Shown here piece by piece: positions 17,601 to 25,000 of a DNA stretch of 64,000 nt. This DNA is from CAYYMH01 sp964472785. GTDB taxonomy: Bacteria; Zhuqueibacterota; Zhuqueibacteria; Thermofontimicrobiales; Thermofontimicrobiaceae. Location: positions 1 to 64,000 of the forward strand of contig CAYYMH010000012.1 in NCBI GenBank assembly GCA_964472785.1, written 5' to 3'. The notes under the pieces were generated by a model. It was not told where the DNA came from and did no database searches. It was given only the letters and a program-made list of their open reading frames with translations. The stretch's first letter is position 1. The number at the start of each line of letters is the position of its first letter. A program made the position numbers and the translations under genes.

Positions 17601-18217
17601 TCGGTTGGATTTACGCCGGCTTGGTGAGAGAAGATTTGAAAGGCACTGAATTAGTCAAAGAAGAAGCAAATCTTCGTTTGGGACCCGGTGATGACTATCG
17701 TATTGTAAAAACGGTAAAAAAGGGTGAACAGGCTAAGCTGTTGGATACTGATGGAAACTGGAGGAAAATACAGCTCGATTCAGGCGAGATCGGTTGGATC
17801 AGAGTGGAAGAAACTCGAACATTAAGCATGCAACCCGTCACTGCTGGAACAAATGCTTATGCTTATGAAAACCCTAACTCTAATAGTCGAGCTGTGGGCA
17901 AGGTCATTATGAACAAATCTTATAAGCCGATTCAAAAGAAGGAAAATTGGTACTACGTCCAACTGGCAGATGGTAAGTTTGGCTGGGTCAACACGCGTGT
18001 TTTTGAATCCAAAAAGAGAAAGCGGGTATTTACGCTGAATGCGGCAAACATTCGCAATGGCCCCGGCACCAGTTTTGAAGTGGTCCAATCAGTGGAACCG
18101 GCAACTGATTTATACATCATTGGTAGTAGCGGAAATTGGTACAAAGTTGTTTTACAAATTCAAGATAAAGTCGCTGTGGAAGGATTTATTAGAAAAGATC
18201 TGGTATTTGAAGAATGA
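14654..18217 (+). CDS. Lipoprotein made of about 17 tandem SH3b domains
   Basis: This 1187-residue envelope protein starts with a lipoprotein signal ending in SIFSC (Cys20). It is otherwise almost entirely bacterial SH3 (SH3b/SH3_3) repeats of 65-70 residues. I count 17, each with the pattern: strand, N/R-x-GPG-x-xY/F-D, G-T, W-x-x-V and a closing GWI/GWV. One low-complexity linker of about 60 residues (near residues 540-600) separates repeats 8 and 9. SH3b domains usually bind peptidoglycan or peptides, but here no catalytic domain is attached, so a scaffold or cell-wall adhesion role is inferred. Repeats have diverged well, so this is an old expansion. Its stop overlaps the next ORF as ATGA. 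Confidence 0.9.
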   Translation: MRAIVLHICMLILMISIFSCTPRFIEHPERVTLESSTKVYNGPGTDYDLITTLDPGTQLNVFSAENDWLHVELPNGRMGWIQVGITKSIGRDKVIALRDARIRRGPGLDYKPFAIAKKGKILESLGERGNWYQIDLNDGNKGWVSKEDVNKTSYLNLTVKETSRIYSAPDTSSRHLIFADPGTELIQLQKQGRFYQVRLPGGDTGWIEQQNVEIIKEQNLQVKDQAYLRRGPNKGYDVIKTVDVGLRLTLLSQDKNWYEVRTPDGTKGWIYKDMVKTIAAADGQTISDEAPFYVVARVDCNIRQGYGIDWQKIGQVKEGTILLKIGQKDNWLRIKMPDEKIGWVRQDLVLQNPTIVITLEECNIRLGYSTNFKKLATVPMGTPLEKLAREVNNWSRIRMVDGTIGWIRNDLFAPIDSLLFANTDCNVRKGPSTDFDKIERISYGTPVYYLGKEANWFKVRLIKLNEIGYIRDDLLDLVGNQTVTNYETEGRAGPGDVYKVVKHLPRHTSIKKISEKDGWFHVKISNTDSAWIAKRDVGPAFYPVPNYQRSQLRRNMDETDFAVKSTQNQKIDSPVSSDKEYDYYNISDEDYAFSLPPAEEAITVIDGDLRTSPSPDASVVMVIEKQTKLNKISESGDWVEVVTPEGLQGWVPRSVFGIEETKYLYTNRKSNVRKGPGTNYDKIEEVKKGTRLKKIEKRDNWYNVVLPNNKTGWIYAQLVDMRDEKTIPPAVPLNVNPQPDFSSAVTMQDAKLYDGPSEHMTAVKSVGQNTHLTIIGRYSDWSHVVLYDGADGWIQNNVIQEKYHEKIIVIRNTELKKDNIRQSESVKIAKVGDVFRPYEEKGNWFRVFIKNQGHAWIIGENVKRLRHPPVYVNEPTADVRYFPATDSRGKVIGRVNEGEPLEVLDDYKRWYFIRTSMGQKGWIPMNMTNYQKQPRIIVNKGAEVYEKPTAGSILKARVADGEKLLALDKNANWYKIRIRNGEIGWIYAGLVREDLKGTELVKEEANLRLGPGDDYRIVKTVKKGEQAKLLDTDGNWRKIQLDSGEIGWIRVEETRTLSMQPVTAGTNAYAYENPNSNSRAVGKVIMNKSYKPIQKKENWYYVQLADGKFGWVNTRVFESKKRKRVFTLNAANIRNGPGTSFEVVQSVEPATDLYIIGSSGNWYKVVLQIQDKVAVEGFIRKDLVFEE

Positions 18218-18402
18218 CAACCTATCCGGATTTTAATCACATTTCGGTTGAGCGTAAACCGCCCACGCTTTTTAAACAAACTTGTGCTTTACTCGTCATT
18301 GATATGCAGCAATATTTTCGTGAACTGGCGCAGCCCATTTTAAGGCAGTTAAGTCAGGTTATCGGATGTTTTCGCGAAGCCGGAGTGCCAGTGGATTTGT
18401 GA
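18214..18402 (+). pseudogene. Truncated isochorismatase/cysteine-hydrolase family ORF
   Basis: The 62-residue product matches only the N-terminal part of the isochorismatase-like cysteine hydrolase fold. ALLVIDMQQYF is the first strand, with the family catalytic aspartate, and the following helix ends at GVPV, where the family normally continues towards a YTRH-type strand. The lysine and cysteine of the catalytic triad lie in the missing part, so the protein cannot be active. Its ATG overlaps the stop of the SH3-repeat gene (ATGA), suggesting it was once a translationally coupled full-length gene. I see no remnant of the missing two-thirds before the methyltransferase gene. Confidence 0.75.
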
Positions 18403-18439
18403 TCAATTGTGTACTAATCTAAAATGAGGAGACTGATAT

Positions 18440-19105
18440 TTGGAGGCATCCCAACATATCAATCCGCTTCTGTCCGTTCCGCCAGGAATCGCTGCTGAAG
18501 AGTATAATCTTTTTTTAATGGTAAATTTAAAAAGAGAATATGCCGATTTCGCGACTTACATCATTCACGATCTGAAAGCGGATTATCAAGCACATATTTT
18601 GGAAATAGGGGCTCGCACCGGGTGGTTGAGTTTTGAATTAAGTAAACGTTTACCGGACAGCGAAATTTTTGCGCTGGTATTTTCTGAAGAATTATTAGCA
18701 TTAGCCAATCAAAATAAAGCCCAATTAAAGGCGGACAATGTTCGCTTTGTTTTAGCAGAGGAGAACGATCTAAATCAATTTGTGAACAAATCTTTTGATA
18801 TTGTTATTTCTCACAAAATGCTGCACTTGTTTAAACAGCCCGAGAACATTTTGAATAGTATTAAAAAGTTCTCAAAAAAAAGCGGTAAATATGCCATTTC
18901 CGATTATCGTTCTGACTTGAAATTATTAGCGAAGGTCGCCTTGTGGTTTAATGGCAGGAGCATGAGTCCGCCATTTCGGGATTTGTGGAGAAAGTGGATC
19001 CGATCCAGCTATTCGCTTGATGAAGTGGTCCAAATTCTTTTGAAAACAAAATTAAAGGACTGGAAGATTCAGAGTACGCTGATCGATTTTATTATTCACA
19101 ATTGA
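18440..19105 (+). CDS. Class I SAM-dependent methyltransferase
   Basis: This is a 221-residue Rossmann-type methyltransferase. Motif I is ILEIGARTGWLSFELS (residues about 53-68), the acidic-loop strand is FALVF, and FDIVISHKMLHLF is the motif IV/post region. Substrate is unknown; the UbiE/MenG-like layout is generic. The likely start is TTG at 18440, with GAGGAG about eight bases upstream; the nearby ATG at 18424 is in another frame. It follows the truncated hydrolase ORF by 37 bases and precedes the Rad50-like gene on the same strand. Confidence 0.8.
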   Translation: MEASQHINPLLSVPPGIAAEEYNLFLMVNLKREYADFATYIIHDLKADYQAHILEIGARTGWLSFELSKRLPDSEIFALVFSEELLALANQNKAQLKADNVRFVLAEENDLNQFVNKSFDIVISHKMLHLFKQPENILNSIKKFSKKSGKYAISDYRSDLKLLAKVALWFNGRSMSPPFRDLWRKWIRSSYSLDEVVQILLKTKLKDWKIQSTLIDFIIHN

Positions 19106-19204
19106 AATTTGCTATGATTGACTTTTTTATAGGTATTTAAAAGTTAACTTATTTCCTGATTCATGATAAACCTTTACAGTTATTCAAATAAATACAACAT
19201 TCGA

Positions 19205-21607
19205 ATGATCATTAAAAGTTTAAAATTAACCAATTATCGGCGTTTCCGGAACTTGGAACTGGAATTGCCGGAAAATACGATTGGCATCCTCGGAAGCAAT
19301 GGTGTGGGGAAAACAACGATTGTGGAATCCATCGGTTGGTGCCTTTACGGTAATCGCATCAAGCGAACCGATAAACAGGACATTCGCTCGCAATTTGCAG
19401 GAGATAATGCTGTTTGCTCGGTTGAATTGATCTTTCAATGCGGTGGACATGAATATAAGGCAATTCGAAAGCTGAGCGGCAAAAATGCCAATGTGGAAGC
19501 AGCGATTTATTTGAACGCGAATTCTGATCCTGAAGCAGTACAGGAACGGGGCGTCAACGAATATATTACCAAGTTATTGAATCTGGATTATAAATCTTTT
19601 TTTATCTCGGTTTTCGCTAAACAGCGGGATCTCGCTGCTTTGTCCATCCTCCAGCCCGAGGAGAGACGGAAAAGTATCGCCCGCCTGATGAATATCGAAA
19701 CCATTGATAAAGCAAAGTCAGATGTGCGGGCTGACAAAAAAAGCAAACAGGACAAGCACATTGGCATGGAGTCAGGTTTAAAAGATGAGCAGAATTTAAA
19801 ACAGCAAAAAAAACAGCTTAATTTAGATCTCGACAATGCCCTGAGTTCGAAAAAGGAGCTAAACGCCCATTTCAAAAATCTTCAGCAGGAATTTCAAAAA
19901 ATTAAAGAAGATTTTGAACAGCTCAGTAAACTGCGGGATCAATTTCATCAGCTAAAGTCCAGCATTGATAAATGGAAATCCCGCTATCAGGATTTTAATA
20001 ACCAGGCTGTGAAGCATCAACAGCAGATCAAGCTCATCGAAAAAGCGGCTGAAGAGTTAGAGAAGCTGAAACCCAAGTTAAAAAATTATAAGGATATCCA
20101 AAGGAAAAAAGAACGTCTCGATAAACTCAGCAGCAAGTTTTTTCAACTGCAGGCATTTTTGGAAGAAAAGAAGCGGCTTACCCAGCGAATGAAGCGCGAG
20201 CAGTACAATTTGACGCGTCTTACCGAAGAGTTGAAAGGGTTGAACGGCGTGCAGGACAAATTGAAGGAACAGGACAGCAAAATCGGTGAACTGGAAAAAC
20301 AACGCGAATGGGTGAGGCAGGAATTATCTAAAAAAGAGGGATTGATTGAAAATGTCACCGCAAAAGGAAAAGAGCTAAAACAGAAAAAGGAGCGCATCGA
20401 AAAATTAGGTCCCGATAGTCCGTGTCCGGTTTGCCAAAGACCACTGCATGATCATTTTGAGCAGGTGATGACTGATTTCAATAGTGACCTGAGTGAACTT
20501 CGCGAGCAATATTCATCATTAGGCCATTCAAAAAAAGAATTGGAAGAGAAAAGAAAAACGATTGATGAAAATCTTGGAAAAGCCCGGACAACGCGCGATG
20601 GTTTATTACAGATGAATGAACAATTTAAAGAACGAGACAAACAAATCGAACAGGTCAACAAATCTATTGAAGAACTGATTCAAAATTTGAAAGATTTAGA
20701 TGATAGGATCAAGGATATCGGCGAAATTGAGTATGACGAGAAAGAACATAAAAAATATCAAAAATTGTTCAAAGAATTAACGACATTAAGAGATGAGCAG
20801 CTCAAAAACGAGGAAAAAGTTAAACGGTTGAAAGATGAAGAGCAGGAATTGGATAATATTAATCGAGTGATGAAGGATTTACAGGATGAGATAACCCGCG
20901 GAGAGAAGGAATTAAAAAACCTAAATTATGAAGATGCGCTATATCTGCAACGGAAAAAAGATGTTGAGCAACAACAAAAACAAGTTGATTTATTGAAGGA
21001 AGAATTGCACAAAACGGATCAAAAAATTCTTTCGATCGAAAAGGATAAAACATGGATACATAGCGAGCTGAACAAACAGGCTGACTTAAAAAAACAGATC
21101 GATCTTCTGAAGGAAGATATCGTTTATCTTGAGGCTTTGGATTACCATCTGGGAATTTTCCGGCAGGATTTGGCAGGACGCATTCGTCCGCTTATTGCGA
21201 GCCGCGCTTCAGAGTTACTTCACCTGACGACTCAGGGGCGTTACAGCATTCTGGAACTGGACGAAGATTACAACATTTTTATCTTTGACCAGGCACAACG
21301 CTTTCCTTTAGCGCGTTTTTCTGGCGGAGAACAGGATTTGGCAAATCTCTGTCTGCGAATCGCCATCAGCCAGGTCGTTGCAGAGCGGTCGGGACGGTCT
21401 CAGATCAATTTTATTGTATTGGACGAAATTTTTGGGTCTCAGGACGAACAGCGGAAGGATTTGATTCTAAAAGCACTGCAGCAATTGTCCTCGCAATTCA
21501 GACAGATTTTTATTATTACTCACGTTGAAAATATCAAAGATGCGTTACCGGTGTTGATATCGGTTGAAGAAAAAAACGTTGAAGAAAGCACTGCAACCCT
21601 AATTTGA
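19205..21607 (+). CDS. Rad50/SbcC-like AAA ATPase with zinc hook
   Basis: This is a DNA double-strand-break or hairpin-processing ATPase of the SMC/Rad50 type. The N-terminus has GSNGVGKTT (Walker A) after the LTNYRRFRNLEL strand. Two long coiled coils flank a CPVC zinc hook near residue 407. The C-terminus has FSGGEQ signature, FIVLDEIFGSQD (Walker B) and the ITHVE H-loop. Length (800 residues) fits Rad50 better than E. coli SbcC (about 1050). An in-frame ATG 42 bases upstream exists, but the ATG at 19205 places the first beta strand at the usual position. No Mre11/SbcD nuclease gene is adjacent, which is unusual for this family. Confidence 0.88.
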   Translation: MIIKSLKLTNYRRFRNLELELPENTIGILGSNGVGKTTIVESIGWCLYGNRIKRTDKQDIRSQFAGDNAVCSVELIFQCGGHEYKAIRKLSGKNANVEAAIYLNANSDPEAVQERGVNEYITKLLNLDYKSFFISVFAKQRDLAALSILQPEERRKSIARLMNIETIDKAKSDVRADKKSKQDKHIGMESGLKDEQNLKQQKKQLNLDLDNALSSKKELNAHFKNLQQEFQKIKEDFEQLSKLRDQFHQLKSSIDKWKSRYQDFNNQAVKHQQQIKLIEKAAEELEKLKPKLKNYKDIQRKKERLDKLSSKFFQLQAFLEEKKRLTQRMKREQYNLTRLTEELKGLNGVQDKLKEQDSKIGELEKQREWVRQELSKKEGLIENVTAKGKELKQKKERIEKLGPDSPCPVCQRPLHDHFEQVMTDFNSDLSELREQYSSLGHSKKELEEKRKTIDENLGKARTTRDGLLQMNEQFKERDKQIEQVNKSIEELIQNLKDLDDRIKDIGEIEYDEKEHKKYQKLFKELTTLRDEQLKNEEKVKRLKDEEQELDNINRVMKDLQDEITRGEKELKNLNYEDALYLQRKKDVEQQQKQVDLLKEELHKTDQKILSIEKDKTWIHSELNKQADLKKQIDLLKEDIVYLEALDYHLGIFRQDLAGRIRPLIASRASELLHLTTQGRYSILELDEDYNIFIFDQAQRFPLARFSGGEQDLANLCLRIAISQVVAERSGRSQINFIVLDEIFGSQDEQRKDLILKALQQLSSQFRQIFIITHVENIKDALPVLISVEEKNVEESTATLI

Positions 21608-21663
21608 TACGATCAGTAATTTTAAGAATTAGATTTTTTGTTATTATTCAGAGCATTTTCTTT

Positions 21664-21764
21664 GCCACAAAGACGCCAGGACTCAAAGTTACACAAAGAA
21701 ATACATCTCTAAAAATATTCAACAGTCTTTTCTGCTTTTTTTTGTGTCTTCGAGACTTCGTGGC
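21664..21764. repeat. Dispersed CCACAAAG-type palindromic repeat
   Basis: The left arm begins GCCACAAAGACGCCAGG (21664) and the right arm ends GACTTCGTGGC (21764). They are imperfect inverse copies around an AT-rich centre. A similar element is at 35153-35215, and a one-arm fragment (TTAAAGACACAGAGACTCAA) is near 61710. Confidence 0.6.
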
Positions 21765-21796
21765 TGAACAGTAACCATTTTTTCAAACAAAGCAAG

Positions 21797-22126
21797 ATGA
21801 AAAACAAAAACCACCATATTGAAGATTATGATAACGATGACCATGGTTTAGAAGACGAAGAATTTCCGGAATATATTCAAGTCACCGATGTTTTGGACCT
21901 GCATGGATTTTTTCCGGAACAGGTGCCGGAGGTCGTTAATGAATTTATTCGCCATGCCCGGGAATTGAAGTTGGATACAGTTAGAATCATCCATGGCAAA
22001 GGTAGAAGTAAAATGAAATGGTCTGTTCATCAGGCATTAAAAGACCACCCTCACGTCATCACATTTAGCGATGCAAGACCTGAATTCGGTGGATGGGGTG
22101 CATCCGTAGTGAATCTGGATTTATGA
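21797..22126 (+). CDS. Smr-domain protein
   Basis: This is a small protein of 109 residues made of an acidic N-terminal tail (about 25 residues, rich in D and E) and one Smr domain with the family motifs LDLHG and IIHGKG. Smr domains, as at the C-terminus of MutS2, have nicking-nuclease or RNA-cleaving activity; stand-alone versions act in ribosome rescue or recombination control. The ending GGWGASVVNLDL fits the last Smr strand. It lies 190 bases after the Rad50-like gene, separated by the palindromic repeat, so it probably has its own promoter. Confidence 0.9.
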   Translation: MKNKNHHIEDYDNDDHGLEDEEFPEYIQVTDVLDLHGFFPEQVPEVVNEFIRHARELKLDTVRIIHGKGRSKMKWSVHQALKDHPHVITFSDARPEFGGWGASVVNLDL

Positions 22127-22239
22127 AAATAGTCATTATGTGAGCGTTATCATATAATAAAAGTTTCATTTTAACTAAATTAATCAAAATTTAAATACGA
22201 GTATTTTATTAAAACATTGAAACGAAACAGGAGGCAAAA

Positions 22240-24144
22240 ATGAACGCAAAAAATTTTATGTTCCTATTACTGTTAATTACTATCTCAGCATCCTTTTCGC
22301 TGAATGCGACGGAAGGTAAAATCAGCGGTACAATCGACTACGAAGGGCAGAGTACCGGAAAAATTTATATCGCCACCGTATCCTTTCCGCCTGATCCGGA
22401 TAAATGGATGCTCCTCGATTCGCTTGATGCTCCCGGCTACTTTGAAATCGACAACCTAAAAGACGGTCGCTATTTCATCGGTGCATTTCTGGATGCAAAT
22501 GGGAATCAAATTCCCGGGTTTGATGAACCAATGGGGATTTACCCATCGATAGTTATTATTGAGGCTGGATCGTGGGTTGAGAATGTGAATATCAATTTGA
22601 AGCACTTACCCAGAGGAACAGGATCAATCAGCGGTAAAGTCGATTATATCGGCCCCATGACTGGCGAAGTTCATGTTTACGCTTTGGGATTATCGAAAAC
22701 GCCTTTCAATTCAGCGCATTTTACGTGGGGACAGAACGATCAATATCTGATCGAAGGTCTGTTGCCGGGAGACTATTTGCTGGTTGCGTATATGGATGTG
22801 AATGGTAATGGATTGCCGGAATTGGATGAACCGCTGGGCGTGGTTGAAGAAAAAATTCATTTGGGATCTGGTGAGAGATTGGAAAACATTGACTTATATC
22901 TGTTTGACACTGAAATGCACAACAACTCAATTTCCGGGACTGTATTCCGTAACGGTGCAAACAACGGAAACATTCATGTATTTGCAGCCGGATTATCATT
23001 TACACCTTTGACAGAGGTCATCGCTGATTCAATCTCTGGTGCGTTCCAGATCGAAAATCTCGCTTTTGGACAATACTATTTATTCTCTTACGTGGACGTA
23101 GATGAAAATAATAGTTACGATCTTGGCGAACCTTTTTCAGAATCTTACCTGGATGAAATCAGGCTCGGGCAAAATCAGGATACAACCGGCATTGAAATCC
23201 AAATTGTAACTCAGGGAACTGGCATGATCACTGGTCAAGTTGATTACCACGGTGATAAGCGCAAACCCATTTTGACTGTGGGAGCGGGTTTGTCTGCGAC
23301 TCCGCTTGGTCTCGGAGGCGCTTTGCCCATCGGTAATCCGCCGTGGAATTATATGATTCCGAATTTAGCGCCGGGTATTTATGTCGTTGGTGGATTGATG
23401 AATACGACGAATAATCCCATCCCGGAACTTGATCAAATTTTTGAATGTCCCCTCGGATTTTATATGGACGATTTTGTCTATGTTGAACAGGGTGAAACGG
23501 TTGAAAATATTAATTTCACACTGGTTGACACTACCAATTGTACGCTTGCCGGTACTATTTTCGCGCCTCAGGGAGTCAGTGGAAATGTTCATATTTACAC
23601 ACTGGGGCTTTCCATCAGTCCATTCAAAGAAACCATTATCAGTGAAGCAGGTGACTATGAAGTTACAGATTTGGGTGCAGGATTGTATATCGTTGTGGCG
23701 TTTATGGATACTAACGGAGACAGCATGTATTCACTGAATGAGCCCATCGGATTTAAAGAAAAATTAATCAAACTGCCAGACAATACGATAAAAGACCATG
23801 TGAATATTCAACTCACTGCAGAACCTTCAACAGAGGTCGCACATCAGCAACAACCAGATTTGCCGCAGGAATATTCACTATTACCAAACTATCCGAATCC
23901 ATTCAATCCGTCCACTACGCTACGCTATCTCGTGCCGAAAGCCTCACATGTCACGATAAAAATCTACAATATCATCGGCAAGGAAGTTGCCACACTTGTT
24001 AATCGACAGATTGACGCTGGTTATCACGAGGTTGCCTGGGATACACAGAATATCGAAAATCAAGTGATGAGCAGTGGTATTTATATCTGCCAGATGCAAG
24101 CCGGGAGTTTTGTTGAAAGCAGAAAAATCATGTTGGTTCGATAA
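22240..24144 (+). CDS. T9SS-sorted secreted protein with five prealbumin-like repeats
   Basis: This 634-residue secreted protein has a Sec signal peptide (about residues 1-24). Five tandem repeats of roughly 100 residues follow, each opening GxIxGxVxY and closing with a DxNxNxxxxxxEP loop that resembles a calcium-binding turn. The C-terminal domain begins LLPNYPNPFNPST and ends SRKIMLVR, the type IX (Por) sorting signal. The repeats are carboxypeptidase-regulatory/transthyretin-like folds, so adhesion or matrix binding is likely; no catalytic domain is seen. Strong AGGAGG box before the ATG and a good terminator after the stop point to a single-gene unit. Confidence 0.87.
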   Translation: MNAKNFMFLLLLITISASFSLNATEGKISGTIDYEGQSTGKIYIATVSFPPDPDKWMLLDSLDAPGYFEIDNLKDGRYFIGAFLDANGNQIPGFDEPMGIYPSIVIIEAGSWVENVNINLKHLPRGTGSISGKVDYIGPMTGEVHVYALGLSKTPFNSAHFTWGQNDQYLIEGLLPGDYLLVAYMDVNGNGLPELDEPLGVVEEKIHLGSGERLENIDLYLFDTEMHNNSISGTVFRNGANNGNIHVFAAGLSFTPLTEVIADSISGAFQIENLAFGQYYLFSYVDVDENNSYDLGEPFSESYLDEIRLGQNQDTTGIEIQIVTQGTGMITGQVDYHGDKRKPILTVGAGLSATPLGLGGALPIGNPPWNYMIPNLAPGIYVVGGLMNTTNNPIPELDQIFECPLGFYMDDFVYVEQGETVENINFTLVDTTNCTLAGTIFAPQGVSGNVHIYTLGLSISPFKETIISEAGDYEVTDLGAGLYIVVAFMDTNGDSMYSLNEPIGFKEKLIKLPDNTIKDHVNIQLTAEPSTEVAHQQQPDLPQEYSLLPNYPNPFNPSTTLRYLVPKASHVTIKIYNIIGKEVATLVNRQIDAGYHEVAWDTQNIENQVMSSGIYICQMQAGSFVESRKIMLVR

Positions 24145-24164
24145 TAAAATAGTATCAAAAATGG

Positions 24165-24214
24165 AAGAACGCTCTTCCCGAGAGTGAATTGCACTTGGGA
24201 AGAGCGGTTTTTTA
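24165..24214 (+). terminator. Rho-independent terminator
   Basis: AACGCTCTTCCC (24168-24179) pairs with GGGAAGAGCGGTT (24197-24209), followed by a T-run. It ends the five-repeat secreted protein gene. The remaining bases to 24510 are AT-rich with no other clear signal. Confidence 0.88.
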
Positions 24215-24510
24215 AATTTTTGCAGAATTATCGAAATTACAGACTTGCAAATTTGTACTGGATTAAGCAGATCAGAATTATGTAAAAAATTTAACATGCA
24301 GAATAATAAAAAACCCTTGCATCCCAAAGAATTGTTGACTATATTGATGCTGATAAAATTGCGGTTTTTCAACCTGTTTATTCACGCTGTATCAGAAGTG
24401 AATTTACAAATTAAATGTTTGTAACATCACTTGATTTTGAGATTATAATTATTATATTAGATCACACTCGTTAATTTCGCATAATGGCAAAATCTTTTGG
24501 GAGGGAGAAA

Positions 24511-24987
24511 ATGAACGAGCGCGTACTCGAGATTGTGTTCTACATTTTCGATTCTATGAACGCGACAAATGAGGAAAACATCCTTAATGAACTCCACACT
24601 TTATCTGAGAAGTTGATTGAAAAAGGATTTACAGAAAATGAGATTGATTCTGCATTAAGTTGGGTCGTTGAAAACATCGCAGAAATCGAGGAGGAAGATC
24701 AACTCGGATTACATAATCAATTCACACTAAACAATTCGGAACATTGGGTGGGGCGCAATAGTTCAAACAGCGATTTCGATTCTCACAATTCAATTGTTCA
24801 TCTGAGTGAGTTGGATGTGATTGGTGATTTGGAAATCGAGCAAATTCTGGATCACTCATTAAAGAAAGGTAAACACGGCACATCAGTTTCAGAGATTAAA
24901 GCCATGGTAAATAATTTAATGTTAACTCCGGAAAATCCATACTACGGATCATTCTTTGTATTTAATTCGAGTAGATATACACTTTAA
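24511..24987 (+). CDS. smg: Smg/DUF494 family protein
   Basis: This 158-residue protein matches the Smg (DUF494) family: MNERVLEIVFYIFDSM at the start, a GFTENEIDSALSWV helical segment, and a C-terminal winged-helix-like part. Function is unknown; in many bacteria the gene lies between dprA and topA, and here topA follows after 13 bases, the conserved order. An in-frame ATG at 24484 exists, but GGGAGGGAG directly before the ATG at 24511 decides the start. The middle (about residues 68-100) is a divergent N/S-rich linker. Confidence 0.87.
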   Translation: MNERVLEIVFYIFDSMNATNEENILNELHTLSEKLIEKGFTENEIDSALSWVVENIAEIEEEDQLGLHNQFTLNNSEHWVGRNSSNSDFDSHNSIVHLSELDVIGDLEIEQILDHSLKKGKHGTSVSEIKAMVNNLMLTPENPYYGSFFVFNSSRYTL

Positions 24988-25000
24988 TTGTTAAAAATTT

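Noticed and set aside
18424..18440. ATG at 18424 as the methyltransferase start
   Set aside because: It is in a different frame from the methyltransferase; the TTG at 18440 is in frame and follows GAGGAG.
23944..24372. 142-residue minus-strand ORF at the end of the five-repeat secreted protein gene
   Set aside because: Half is antisense of the sorting domain and half crosses a clear terminator; no start signal.
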